The position numbers were made by a program, and so were the translations under genes. The notes beneath the pieces are model-generated. The model was not told the DNA's origin. It did not search any database and saw only the letters and a list, made by a program, of their open reading frames with translations. From NCBI GenBank assembly GCA_013426805.1, contig JACDZG010000079.1, forward strand, positions 1 to 34,709: a stretch of DNA of 34,709 bases. The letters are read 5' to 3'. Every line of letters starts with the position of its first letter. Position 1 is the stretch's first letter. Of this stretch, positions 8,130 to 16,520 are shown in pieces. This DNA comes from Chromatiaceae bacterium. Its GTDB lineage: Bacteria > Pseudomonadota > Gammaproteobacteria > Chromatiales > Chromatiaceae.

Positions 8130-9793
8130 GCAGCATCACTGCGGAACAGCTTATATTTACGCGGGTCGAGGCGGACTACTCCCCCATGCGCAGGGGCGGG
8201 TATCAAACCGTCATACATCCGGCGGCGCTTGGCGTGGATCAAGTCAAGGCCATCGAAAAACGGGTTCAGTGCTTTTCAAGCCGCAGCCAGGGAACGGTGA
8301 GGTATCAATCTTTTCCGCTCGGCGAGCGCTACTGGGTCATTACCTCTACGACCGTGATCCCCTCCCATACGGAGATCATCGACCGCACCGCGCGCGCCGG
8401 GGCCTTTCTCGCGCATTGCCTGATCCTTGATCGCTCAGCCCTGATGCAGATCGGCGGCGATCCCTTTCCGGTGATCGATGGCTTCCGTTTTGTCGAGGAT
8501 GCGGAGACCCTTGTCGAGCTTATCAAGAAGGGTGCCGGACAGGTGGAAGTTCAACTGCATGCCACTGGCACGCCTACGCCGCGTTTTGGCAACGTGGAGA
8601 CCCAGTGGCTGGTTGGCGAGGCTCTGCGGGCCGAAGAAACCGTCGCCACCAAAGGTTCGCTGATCCTGGTCGGTGACTCCACTGACATCATGGACACCCT
8701 CAGGTTGATTATGGCCACCGTCGGGGAGGCGAACGCACTGATGCAGTGTTCGTTCGACAGCCACATCGATCGCTGCACCGTTCGGCCTGGGGACTATTGG
8801 GCCGTGGGGACCACCAGCCACACCAGCGGCCCGAAAAGTGTTGCGCTCTTTGACGTTACTCAGGGCAAGATCCTCGGTGGGGGGACGCGGGGGAATTTTG
8901 CGCAACGCTCTCTGTACTTCCAGTGGCTGGATCGGATGCTGGCCGGTCATGACACCGCCTCCGTGTTGGTCTACGCCCCGATCATCCGGCAGATCGAGTC
9001 GGCGCTCAATGGGCAGAGCGAATGGCCGGCCGATTTCCCGCAAGCAGATGTCATCAAGTCCTTCATTGCAATCGAAGCCAAACCGGCGGCATTGGAGCGA
9101 CTGGATCAATGCCTGGCAGCGTGGCTCGATGAACGCTTGCGGGCACGGCTGCTCGTGGTCGTGGCCGACGCCCTGTCGCCGCTGGAGTCGGTCAAATTGG
9201 CCGGACAATCCGCTGGAGCGGAACGCGCCCTGGCCGCGGTGGCCTGCGATTGGGTCTCTCACCATCGCCCGGGATTGACCGCGCGGGAATGGCGGCAACT
9301 GGATGCGTTCGGGCGAGCCACCCAGTGTTGGGTACTCGTTTACCAGGCGGCGACCCTGAGGGCAGCGACCTGGTGGCGCTGGGTCGACCAGCGTCCGCGC
9401 GATGAGGCACTCGCGCAGATGAACAGCGATATGTTCGACGTGGCTCTAAGACTGCTGGAACAGCCGGTAGCCCCGGCGCACTTCGTGACTGGAGTACACC
9501 TAGACCGGTTGCTTGAAAGGATTGATCCGGATCAACTGTCGGACCGCGATTTTTATTGCCTTGTCAAGCGCATTTTTGAACTCGGACAGGGGGCTTCGCT
9601 CGGCAAACTGGCGAGGCGCGTTGATCGACTTTCGGCGCGTTGGCTATGTAAGCTCAAACGCTGTGTGCGCCCTACTGCACCCTGCGATGAGACGTTTTCA
9701 CGCGCCATCGAGACGGGCCTGAAGAGGGTATCCACCGTATTCGATTGGTACCTCCATTGCAGCATCTTTCGCTATCGACACAAGGAGATCTGA
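8126..9793 (+). CDS. GTPase-associated protein 1 (GAP1) family protein
   Basis: This is a 555-residue protein. The opening QLIFTRVEADYSP and GYQTVIHP segment (residues 7-30) is the signature I associate with the GAP1 N-terminal domain (type 2). A middle segment reads MQCSFDSHIDRC followed by PGDYWAVGT (about 208-231), as in the GAP1 middle domain, and the rest is a helical C-terminal region. GAP1 proteins are core components of GTPase-centred conflict systems and are encoded beside double GTPases, as here with one GTPase on either side. No catalytic motif is known for them; they may act as scaffolds or regulate the GTPases. The gene begins inside the FGE-like stop codon and ends two bases before the next start. 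Family assignment rests on pattern memory plus the strongly consistent context. Confidence 0.8.
   Translation: MSSITAEQLIFTRVEADYSPMRRGGYQTVIHPAALGVDQVKAIEKRVQCFSSRSQGTVRYQSFPLGERYWVITSTTVIPSHTEIIDRTARAGAFLAHCLILDRSALMQIGGDPFPVIDGFRFVEDAETLVELIKKGAGQVEVQLHATGTPTPRFGNVETQWLVGEALRAEETVATKGSLILVGDSTDIMDTLRLIMATVGEANALMQCSFDSHIDRCTVRPGDYWAVGTTSHTSGPKSVALFDVTQGKILGGGTRGNFAQRSLYFQWLDRMLAGHDTASVLVYAPIIRQIESALNGQSEWPADFPQADVIKSFIAIEAKPAALERLDQCLAAWLDERLRARLLVVVADALSPLESVKLAGQSAGAERALAAVACDWVSHHRPGLTAREWRQLDAFGRATQCWVLVYQAATLRAATWWRWVDQRPRDEALAQMNSDMFDVALRLLEQPVAPAHFVTGVHLDRLLERIDPDQLSDRDFYCLVKRIFELGQGASLGKLARRVDRLSARWLCKLKRCVRPTAPCDETFSRAIETGLKRVSTVFDWYLHCSIFRYRHKEI
9782..9787 (+). promoter_or_regulatory. 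Shine-Dalgarno site for the second GTPase gene
   Basis: AAGGAG sits eight bases before the ATG at 9796 and lies inside the end of the GAP1 gene. It supports this start over the in-frame ATG at 9745, and puts the zinc ribbon close to the N-terminus, as in the other GTPase. Confidence 0.75.
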
Positions 9794-9795
9794 TC

Positions 9796-10809
9796 ATGCT
9801 CGACACCCTGTTCGGCAAAAAGGCCGTGCTGACTTGCCCGTACTGTCTGAAGCAAATTCGCATTGCCAAGGTCGAAACTGCAAAGGTCCTTTGTCCTGAC
9901 TGCCAGTCGGACATTCCGCTGCGCTATCGACATCACTTTGCGGACGCCCCGCCGCTGTTCGTTCCAGTGATCGGTTGGACTCAGGTCGGCAAGACTGTGT
10001 TCCTGCAGGCGCTGACCATGGTCTTGGAAACGGCGGCAGAGCGACTCTGGCCTGACTTCGTCGCGTCTGCGGCAACGGATGCAACGATGCGTTTCGTCGA
10101 GGACGTGCGCATCGCGACGAAGTCGGGAAAGATGCCTAAACCAACCCAGCTCGGCGAGAGCGAAGCCTATATCATGCTCATGGCAAAGATGCAGCGCTGG
10201 GGCGGCCGGACCCTGGTACTTCGGGACTGGGCGGGAGAGAACTTCAGGCAGTTTCATATTTCTGACGGCCAAGCCTCGTTCTTGGAGCAGGCGCGCACCG
10301 TGTTGATGATGTTCAGCCTCCCTGATCTGGCCGCGGCGCCGGAGCGATCGTTGCGAGACCTGCCGAACAGCTATATCGACACCCTGATGAACCGCGGGGT
10401 GGACTTGAAGCGGCATACGCGCAACATCATCGTGGTGTTGAGCAAAGCTGACCTGATTGATGACTTGCCGCCAGCGATTGCGGCCTACCTGAGGGACGAC
10501 CCCTTCGCCCTGGCCCTGGGTATCACAGGAGACGCGACACCGATGGACGACTTGGCGATGGACGCCTATATGGAGCGAATGAAGCGGGTCAGTCGCGCCA
10601 TTGAAGAGTGGTTGCTGTACTCCTACGAGGGTGCACGCACGCTATCCCGCCTGGCGAAGCTGTCGCATATGAAGCTGGTCTACACTGTCGTCTCATCCAC
10701 GGGCTCGAACACCGCGGCCGGCGGTGGCCTGATCGGCCAGTTTCAGCCACGGCGAGTACTTGATCCATTCTTCTGGGCACTGGAGTTCAATAGCGTACCG
10801 AGCAGGTGA
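9796..10809 (+). CDS. Second zinc-ribbon P-loop GTPase (double-GTPase type)
   Basis: This 337-residue protein has a zinc ribbon (C14-x2-C17 and C33-x2-C36), a Walker A loop GWTQVGKT (G60-T67), a G3-like DWAG in LVLRDWAGENF, and a G4-like SKAD in IIVVLSKADLIDD. It ends with a conserved helical segment and RVLDPFFWALEF, which parallels RVLDPFLWSLWL near residue 310 of the first GTPase. The two GTPases therefore share a common core, but this one lacks the extra C-terminal alpha/beta module. It is the last gene of the operon. The pairing of two GTPases around GAP1 is typical of the double-GTPase conflict systems, where they may work as a heterodimeric switch; this is inferred. Confidence 0.85.
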   Translation: MLDTLFGKKAVLTCPYCLKQIRIAKVETAKVLCPDCQSDIPLRYRHHFADAPPLFVPVIGWTQVGKTVFLQALTMVLETAAERLWPDFVASAATDATMRFVEDVRIATKSGKMPKPTQLGESEAYIMLMAKMQRWGGRTLVLRDWAGENFRQFHISDGQASFLEQARTVLMMFSLPDLAAAPERSLRDLPNSYIDTLMNRGVDLKRHTRNIIVVLSKADLIDDLPPAIAAYLRDDPFALALGITGDATPMDDLAMDAYMERMKRVSRAIEEWLLYSYEGARTLSRLAKLSHMKLVYTVVSSTGSNTAAGGGLIGQFQPRRVLDPFFWALEFNSVPSR

Positions 10810-10929
10810 CGACAGATGGGCTTAGCCGGTTGGTTGGGGCGTCGCATTGGGGGAGGGAGCCCCGATATTCGCCCTTACCCCCAGGAGTTGACAAGCGCGC
10901 ACCATTGATGCCCTTCGCACCCGTTATCC

Positions 10930-11241
10930 ATGACCACGATGGGAGCCACCGAAAAGCGCGTGCGGCGCGGCCGCAAGCAATGGCAGGGCGTGATCGCGCA
11001 CGCCGGATCCAGCACGCCGGGGAGTGGCGGCGTGATACCGGTAGGAGGTGGCCGGCGCGGCGGGTTTCTACACTTGGCGCGGACGCTTGGCGGAAGCGCG
11101 CCGGGCGACGCGTCCATGCTCGTGGGTGAACCCGCGTTCATCGGGCTAGGCACACTTGTGGGTCCGATGACCACCTGCTCCGCCTGGGACATCGAACTTG
11201 CGCTCAGCTCGGGCATGGTGATGCGACTGTGGTGCGGCTGA
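10930..11241 (+). pseudogene. tnpA: Decayed IS66-family tnpA (accessory protein)
   Basis: Frame 1 reads RRGRKQWQGVIA near the start and AWDIELALSSGMVMRLWCG at the end, which match the ends of IS66 TnpA accessory proteins. The conserved central FYTWRGRLAEA appears only in frame 2 (about 11066-11098), so at least two frameshifts separate the pieces. The stop overlaps the tnpB start as TGATG, as in intact IS66 elements. This is a relic that does not encode a working protein. Confidence 0.7.
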
Positions 11242-11331
11242 TGGCCTACCCGGGCGCGCGGGCACGGGTCTCGTATACGTACGCCTGGTGGATTATGCGC
11301 AAGTCCTTACCGGACTGATCGCTCTTGCTAA
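11241..11331 (+). pseudogene. tnpB: Truncated, frameshifted IS66-family tnpB fragment
   Basis: From the ATG at 11241 the frame reads PGARARV and then MRKS at 11295-11306. A shift follows and GLIALA appears in another frame at 11312-11329. Together they recover the TnpB core, normally DMRKSFDGLIALV. Homology stops at about 11331; no tnpC transposase follows, so only the 5' end of an IS66 element remains. Confidence 0.6.
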
Positions 11332-11583
11332 TCCATCTTTAATGTGATCCCATTGATAACCAAACCCAGATGGCATCTAACCATTGGATCCGTATGTACA
11401 CACCTGCCGAAAATCGCAATGTAGTGCCAAGTTATTCAATAGAGTCAGAGTAAAGCCGATGCCGGATGTCGTAGAGTGTAGGCGGCGGCTGAGCGTGCTG
11501 TTTTCCGGTGTCGTGAGCTGACCCCATCTTGGGGTCGCGCCACTGATCAAATGCGCGCTGCAATCACAGGAGATAGCATCCAC
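11332..11583. other. Non-coding stretch between IS66 remnant and lipoprotein gene
   Basis: I see no gene here. It is less GC-rich than the surroundings in its first half. A short hairpin, GACCCC/GGGGTC with a five-base loop, lies at 11520-11536, 48 bases before the lipoprotein start; it lacks a following T-run, so I do not call it a terminator. Promoters are likely somewhere here but none is clear. Confidence 0.5.
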
Positions 11584-11694
11584 ATGACTGACTCCCTCCG
11601 ACGCTTCCCGATGTGCGCGATCCTGATCGGCGCCGTTGTCGCTGGTTGCGCCAGCCCGCGTGAGGATGTGCGCTTGACGCTCAACGGCCAGTAA
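11584..11694 (+). CDS. Very small lipoprotein (36 residues)
   Basis: A short frame from the ATG at 11584 encodes a basic N-terminus (RR at 6-7), a hydrophobic core MCAILIGAVVAGC (10-22) and a lipobox VAGC with the acceptor Cys at 22. The mature part would have only about 15 residues (ASPREDVRLTLNGQ after the Cys). This is the pattern of entericidin-like or other tiny envelope lipoproteins. It lies 69 bases before the next gene on the same strand. It could also be the surviving signal peptide of a larger lipoprotein lost by mutation; no clear continuation is visible downstream. Confidence 0.55.
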   Translation: MTDSLRRFPMCAILIGAVVAGCASPREDVRLTLNGQ

Positions 11695-11763
11695 ACGGGC
11701 CGGGAATCCCGTAGGATCGGGCAGCGTGCAACGACCCCCATCCACCGTGCCGACAGGATTGCC

Positions 11764-12720
11764 ATGACCGCGACCTTCCTCGTGTTCACCGCCGCCGCCA
11801 TTGCCGTGCTGGCGTTGGTGCTGCTGGCCGCCCGCCTCCTGTGGTGGCTGGCGCTGCCCGCGCTGATCCTGGCCCTGTTGGTCATAGTCGCCGAGGGCCC
11901 GCACGCCGCCGCCGAGATCTGGGGCGAGCGGCTCCCGGGCGTGGTGGCAGCCACCCAGGCATCGGTCCAGGTCGAGACCGCGCGCGCCAGCGGCGCGCGC
12001 ACCAGTGATACGGTGGTGCGCCACCGCTTCGGGGCCATCGTCTGCTACCGCGCGCCGGACGCGCCGGGGTTGGGGGCGGCGACGCCGATCGATCCGGCGA
12101 TCCTGGCCGCGGTCGGCGAGCCCCTGTCGGCCGCCGACCAGCGGTGTTGGCAGGCCCCCGGCCGCGGCATCCTGCGGCAGACGCAGGTGCGGCTCGACGA
12201 GGCCGCGTTCGATGCGGCGGTGCCCGGCCAGGAGGTCATGTTGCGGCGCCTACGCCCGTTCGGGTGGCTGGAGTGGACCTGGCCGGTCGATGCGCCGCTG
12301 CTGCCGATGGTGCCCCGCCCCCGGTTCGGCAGCGACGGGACGCGCGTCGCGGTCCCGGCGCAGGTGATGGCCATCACCATCGACCGGCAGGGGCGTGGAC
12401 TCTTGAGCCGCTGGGCACAGCCGTATGCCGTGCCGGTGGCCTGGGTCCGGCTGCGGTATGCGCCGCCAGGCCATCCCGATGGCGTTGAGGGCGTGGACCA
12501 GGTGGACGCGCCCGCGGTCAGCGGGCTCGCGCCCGGCAGCGCGGTCAGCGTGACGGTCGCGGCCGAGGCCCCGCGCGCCCCGCGGCTGGTGGGGGTGGAG
12601 CGGACCTATTGGTGGCGCAACGTGCTGGTTGATGCGCTGACCGTCATCGGGCTTCTCGGCGTCGTTCTGATCGTTGTCGGTGTGCGTAAACGCCGACACC
12701 GGGGGCCTGAGACCCGGTGA
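11764..12720 (+). CDS. Three-helix membrane protein of unknown function
   Basis: This 318-residue protein has two adjacent hydrophobic segments at the N-terminus (about 3-22 and 25-44), a long extracytoplasmic or cytoplasmic domain (about 50-275) and a C-terminal helix VIGLLGVVLIVVGV followed by the basic tail RKRRHR. The central region is strand-rich with many Pro and Gly, and contains VERTYWWRN just before the last helix. This resembles the DUF3592-type layout (domain between membrane anchors), but I cannot confirm the family. No strong ribosome binding site precedes the ATG. It may be co-transcribed with the small lipoprotein upstream. Confidence 0.75.
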   Translation: MTATFLVFTAAAIAVLALVLLAARLLWWLALPALILALLVIVAEGPHAAAEIWGERLPGVVAATQASVQVETARASGARTSDTVVRHRFGAIVCYRAPDAPGLGAATPIDPAILAAVGEPLSAADQRCWQAPGRGILRQTQVRLDEAAFDAAVPGQEVMLRRLRPFGWLEWTWPVDAPLLPMVPRPRFGSDGTRVAVPAQVMAITIDRQGRGLLSRWAQPYAVPVAWVRLRYAPPGHPDGVEGVDQVDAPAVSGLAPGSAVSVTVAAEAPRAPRLVGVERTYWWRNVLVDALTVIGLLGVVLIVVGVRKRRHRGPETR

Positions 12721-12745
12721 TACGAAGTCCTGCCCGTGAGGCTGA

Positions 12746-12866
12746 TGGTGGATGCGCTGCGTTTATCCACCCTAAAAAACCGGCGCTGCTGTAGCTGTAG
12801 GGTGGATAAGGCGCGCCGCTCGGTGTCAGGGACCCGGTACGGCGGTCGCGCGCGCCGCATCCACCA
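12746..12866. repeat. Composite inverted repeat with TTATCCACCCTA arms
   Basis: An inner inverted repeat pairs TTATCCACCCTA (12763-12774) with TAGGGTGGATAA (12798-12809). An outer pair is TGGTGGATGCG (12746-12756) with CGCATCCACCA (12856-12866). This sequence type is a widespread intergenic repeat in gammaproteobacteria. It lies just after the membrane protein stop codon and could also act as a transcription end, though a T-run is missing. Confidence 0.7.
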
Positions 12867-12901
12867 GGAGTCGCGCAATGCCCCAGGCAAGACCGGGTTC
12901 T

Positions 12902-13015
12902 CCGCGGCGGGACGGGGCATTCGCCCCGTCCCGAACGTTTGCTCCGTGGCCGAGCGTTGATTGGAACCGGCAGGTTCGAGGAAAACGTTTCGGACGGGGC
13001 ATTCGCCCCGTCCAG
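12902..13015. repeat. Palindromic repeat family, copy A
   Basis: This copy has two hairpins built from GACGGGGCATTCGCCCCGTC (about 12910-12929 and 12993-13012) separated by a spacer of about 60 bases that starts CGAACGTTTG and ends with AAAACGTTTC. Copies B (16308) and C (16736) have the same hairpin-spacer-hairpin layout; copy D is split by an IS element. The layout resembles REP/BIME elements. Confidence 0.8.
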
Positions 13016-13041
13016 CCCAGTAAAGCGGTTCGAGCGGGACT

Positions 13042-13446
13042 TCAAGTGAAGGGATTGCGGATCAGCAGCCGCTCGTCAAGGACCTGCCCATCCTGGAAGT
13101 CTTCTGACCATAGGGTAGTGCAGTCGGCGTCCAAGGCGCTCGCGGCGATCAAGGCGTCATAGATCGGCAGCCCATAGCGGGCGGCGAGTCGCAACGCCTG
13201 GTCGTGGACGTGGATCGTCAAGGGCCGCACGGCGCACAGGCCGCGGACCGTGCCCAGAAGCTCCCCGACCTGCCGCCAATCGCAACCCAGCTTGCGGCGC
13301 GCCACGCTCGCCGCCTCGTTCAATACCTGCACGCTGACGGTGCCGCCGGACCCGACCAGGGCCAGGGCGCGGTCGGCCTTGGCCTCGTCCTTGCTCAACA
13401 GGTACAGAATAACGTTGGTGTCGAAGAAATCGGTCTGGGAGTTCAT
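13042..13446 (-). CDS. vapC: VapC-type PIN-domain toxin
   Basis: This 134-residue PIN-domain protein has the expected acidic residues: D9 in FFDTNVILYLL, E44 in QVLNEAA, D97 in PIYDALIAA and D116 in SEDFQDG. VapC proteins are Mg-dependent ribonucleases that cut tRNA or rRNA when free of antitoxin. Its start codon overlaps the stop of the AbrB-type gene (ATGA), so the two are translationally coupled. All visible catalytic positions are intact, so the toxin is probably active. Confidence 0.92.
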   Translation of the reverse strand: MNSQTDFFDTNVILYLLSKDEAKADRALALVGSGGTVSVQVLNEAASVARRKLGCDWRQVGELLGTVRGLCAVRPLTIHVHDQALRLAARYGLPIYDALIAASALDADCTTLWSEDFQDGQVLDERLLIRNPFT

Positions 13447-13679
13447 CCGCGGCCCTCGTTGGCCTCCAACCGGTCGAACCGGAAGTCGGCCGGCAGGCGC
13501 CCGCGCAACGCACGCAGTCGCTCCAGCAGTTCGGCGCGGGTGGGCTTGCGCTCGATTTCAAAGCGGCGCTCATCGGCGACGACGATCTCAATGTCGTCTC
13601 CGTCCTTGAGCGCCAAGGCGTCGACGACCGCCGCCGGCAGACGCACGGCAAGACTGTTTCCCCATTTCGCGACTTGCAT
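13443..13679 (-). CDS. vapB: AbrB/MazE-type antitoxin (VapB)
   Basis: The 78-residue protein begins MQVAKWGNSLAVRLP and continues VVDALALKDGDDIEIVV, the swapped-hairpin AbrB/SpoVT DNA-binding fold. The C-terminal half (RAELLERLRALRGRLP) would wrap the PIN toxin. It precedes and overlaps vapC on the minus strand and probably represses their shared promoter, which should lie in 13680-13760. Confidence 0.92.
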   Translation of the reverse strand: MQVAKWGNSLAVRLPAAVVDALALKDGDDIEIVVADERRFEIERKPTRAELLERLRALRGRLPADFRFDRLEANEGRG

Positions 13680-13995
13680 GGTCAGTGATTCCGGTTAGAT
13701 AGACATCCGAAAGAAAGTATATCGCAGGGACGGGGCAGAGTGTCTGGCCGATACGCCGCGGACGGTACTGGGTAGTCCTGTAATCGGTAGGGACGGCCCC
13801 GTAAGATCGAAAAAAGACGCTTGGTAATGCGGAATATTACCGCTTCCGGCCTCCTTGGCAGACCAGTAGATTGCAGCACTACCCCGTCCTCTCGCGGGCT
13901 TTTCTTAGGAGGCGCTGTCGGATATCCTTTAAATCAATCTGGGTATAGACAGACTCGCCGGCTTAGGCCCGCGTGGAACCACGGGGGAGACACTG
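13680..13995. other. Non-coding region between divergent vapB and haloperoxidase pseudogene
   Basis: About 316 bases without a gene. It must contain the vapBC promoter near its left end and a promoter for the plus-strand gene near its right end, but no convincing -35/-10 pair stands out. A small hairpin GGTAAT/ATTACC is at 13823-13841. The GGGGGA at 13983-13988 is a plausible ribosome binding site for the ATG at 13996. Confidence 0.5.
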
Positions 13996-15369
13996 ATGGT
14001 GAGTCACTCTGGACGAGCAAGCGGAATGCGCGCCTCGACCTTCAGCGGGTTGATCCTTGCCGGCGTTTTGTTGACTTCTCAAGCAAGCGGAGGCACGGAC
14101 CCGGCAGCGTCCGTCGCCGCTGTTGCCGAACCCCCGGCCGATGGGTCGACCGTGCTTGCGTTGGGTGTCACCACCACTGCGGCTGCCAATGCGTCGGTGT
14201 CTCGATGGAACAGCCGCGCCTTGGACCTGTGCGTCAAGTACCGTCGCAATCCCCGCAATCCCCTGCGCATTGCCCGCGCCCTGGCCGTGCTGCACGCGGC
14301 GATACAGGACGCGGTCGCGTCGACTGCCGCGACAACCCAAGACCCGGATCTGCTTGCCGTGGCCGGGGGCGCTGCCGCCGGTCCGGTGCTTGACCATCTT
14401 TTCCCGCTGGAGACGCCCGGTCGGTTTCAGGCCCTGGCCTGGGTCGATTCCGCCAAGACCGCCGCGGCCCCCGGGGTCGACCAAGCGCAGGCAAGCCGCG
14501 CCCGAGCGGCTGGCGCCGCGGCGGCAGAGCGTGCGATTGCCAAGGCCATGCGGGACGGCAGCGACCTGGCGTGGGACCCGCGACAGCGGCCCACCCCCGG
14601 CCCGGGGGTCTGGCGCGCCACGCCGCCGCTCCACGGCTACGATCCGCTGGAGCCCCTGGCGGCCCAGTGGACGACCTGGGTCCTGCGGGACGGCGGTGAG
14701 GTCCAGCCACCGTCGCCGGTGGTTTACGACACCCCCGCCTATTGGGCCGAAACCGCGGAGGTGCTCGCGGTCTCCCGCGCCCTCACGCCCGAACAGGCGC
14801 GGATCGCGGACGACTGGAACCTGGGCCAAGGCTCGGTGACGCCGGCCGGCGGGTGGAATCTCAAGGCGCGTGCCTTGCTGGAAGGACAGGGGCTGGACCA
14901 GGCCCAAAGTGCCCGGGTGCTGGCTGTCCTGAACATCGCGATGGCCGACGCCGCGGTTGCCTGTTGGCGGGCCAAGTTCGCCTATTGGACCCAGCGTCCG
15001 GTGACCGCCATCCGTGAGCGCCTGGACCCCGACTGGCTGCCCCATCTGCTGACCCCGTCCTTTCCGAGCTATGTCTCCAACCATGCCGTCATGTCCGGGG
15101 CCGCCGCCGAGGTACTCGCCGCTTACTTCCCGGACTAGGCCGCGGCGCTCGATGCCGCCGCGGCAGAGGCCGCACTGTCGCGGCTCTATGGCGGTATCTA
15201 CTTCCGTAGCGACAACGACGAGGGGCTCAAGCTCGGCCGGCGGGTCGGGCGCCTGATCCCGGCCAATCCAGCCGATCACCGCAGGGTTGCCGGGAGGCTT
15301 TTGCAATGGCTGAATGATTTGTACGCACCCTGGTTCGCTTTCCTGAATCGCATCCATGGGAGATGCTGA
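13996..15369 (+). pseudogene. Vanadium-dependent haloperoxidase-like (PAP2 superfamily) gene, inactivated
   Basis: The frame encodes a secreted protein (hydrophobic signal at about residues 16-33, ending near LLTSQASGG) related to vanadium haloperoxidases and PAP2 acid phosphatases. Motif 2, SFPSYVSNHAVMSGA, is at about residues 355-369. An in-frame TAG at 15136 ends the product at 380 residues. Reading through it, the same frame continues to 15369 and gives LSRLYGGIYFRSDND, which is motif 3. In active enzymes motif 3 carries the His that binds vanadate or phosphate (GGIHFRSD), but here it is Tyr. Two independent defects, the amber codon and the His-to-Tyr change, indicate a decaying gene. 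Without read-through the product lacks motif 3. An amber suppressor or sequencing error could explain the stop, but not the Tyr. Confidence 0.82.
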
Positions 15370-15370
15370 C

Positions 15371-15985
15371 ATGAGTCTGCTCTGTGCGACCTCCGCCCAT
15401 TGTATCGATCTCTCGCAACCCCAAGTCACGGCCGCGCTCCTTGGGGGTGTGCTGGCGCTGGCAGCGACCGTGATCTCGGTGAGCATTGCCGCCTACCTGG
15501 CCTATCGCTATGCACGTAAGCATGGCGATTTCCGGCACAACACCGAGATCCGCGTGGAACGGTTGCGTCGGGAGATCGATGCGTTAGAGTCACTCTGGGA
15601 ATTATTGGCCTATATGACGGACCGGGAGAGCGGGTGCGCCATTGTCCGCTGGCGCAAGTCCCAAGACGGTAACAAAATTTATTATTTCAATTTCGAGAAC
15701 CTGAAGGCGTTTCTGCTCACCAAGGTCAGCGAGATTTTCTATTCGCGGCATGCCGGATTACATATTCCCACGGACATCGGCTCCCGGTTGTTCGAGTATC
15801 ATAGCATCTTAATGGGACTCTACCTCCGGTATGCGGATAGCCCTCCTGACCCCAGCGGGCCGCTCATCGTGCTCGAAAACCCCGCGTTGATCGAGAGACT
15901 GCAAGTGGCGTATCGCGAACTGAATGCTGCGCTCAGGGCACGCCTCGAAACCCGCTACCATCTATTGTCAGTCGATCATGCGTGA
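15371..15985 (+). CDS. Single-pass membrane protein of unknown function
   Basis: This encodes 204 residues from the ATG at 15371, chosen because GGGAGA lies seven bases upstream; an alternative in-frame ATG at 15356 would overlap the preceding pseudogene. One hydrophobic helix, VTAALLGGVLALAATVISV, is at about 19-44 and is followed by a Tyr/Arg-rich segment and a helical domain (RVERLRREIDALESLWELL, 65-85). The rest is soluble, with no motif I recognise. The layout (one N-terminal helix, then a basic coiled-coil start and an all-helical domain) fits a small bacterial membrane-anchored protein. It starts two bases after the pseudogene reading frame ends, so it probably belonged to the same operon. 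Confidence 0.75.
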   Translation: MSLLCATSAHCIDLSQPQVTAALLGGVLALAATVISVSIAAYLAYRYARKHGDFRHNTEIRVERLRREIDALESLWELLAYMTDRESGCAIVRWRKSQDGNKIYYFNFENLKAFLLTKVSEIFYSRHAGLHIPTDIGSRLFEYHSILMGLYLRYADSPPDPSGPLIVLENPALIERLQVAYRELNAALRARLETRYHLLSVDHA

Positions 15986-16300
15986 TCTCAGCCGATGGCG
16001 GATGGGCGGTGAGCTGCGGGCCGCGGGCCGGCCCGGCGGCGGTGGGCAAACCACAGGGGCGGTCCTTGGGGGCGTAGCCGAGCGGGGCGGACACGTAACG
16101 ATGGTTTCCAGAGCACAGGATCGTTGGGTTGCAGTGGGATTTTTACCCTAACTCTGGCGAGGCGATTTGATATCTTGGGAGCGATGCGCTAAGCTTCTGT
16201 TCTGATTAATGATGCAGGATCGGGGAGGGTTGAAGAGCCCCCCGATTGAAGGAGGGACTGCGACGAATGGCACTAAGTTAAGCGGATGCCTCGTAATATC
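15986..16300. other. Non-coding stretch
   Basis: About 315 bases without a credible gene. It starts GC-rich and becomes AT-richer after 16140. A short hairpin pairs TCGGGG (about 16218) with CCCCGA (about 16239). I see no RNA gene and no clear terminator. Confidence 0.5.
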
Positions 16301-16307
16301 ATTGCCC

Positions 16308-16420
16308 GCGGCGGGACGGGGCATTCGCCCCGTCCCGAACGTTTATTCCGTCGCTGTCCGTTGGTATGAGTCCGCAGATCCGGAGAAAACATTTCGGACG
16401 GGGCGAATGCCCCGTCCGGC
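16308..16420. repeat. Palindromic repeat family, copy B
   Basis: Same hairpin-spacer-hairpin layout as copy A, with hairpins at about 16314-16336 and 16396-16418. The second hairpin has the inverted loop GCGAATGC. The spacer is the most divergent of the three complete copies. Confidence 0.8.
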
Positions 16421-16520
16421 ATCTTGCATGAGCGTTCGAGCGTGGCACGCTGCAACATCGGCGTCTGCGGGTAGGACCGAGCCCGCGTCGGGCGGAAAGC
16501 GCAGCAGTTCCGCCAATTCG

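Noticed and set aside
11520-11536. Rho-independent terminator
   Set aside because: The stem is only six pairs and no T-run follows.
13963-15486. 507-residue open frame on the minus strand
   Set aside because: Opposite the haloperoxidase-like gene, whose motifs are clear. It shows no recognisable domain and its composition is typical of an antisense shadow.
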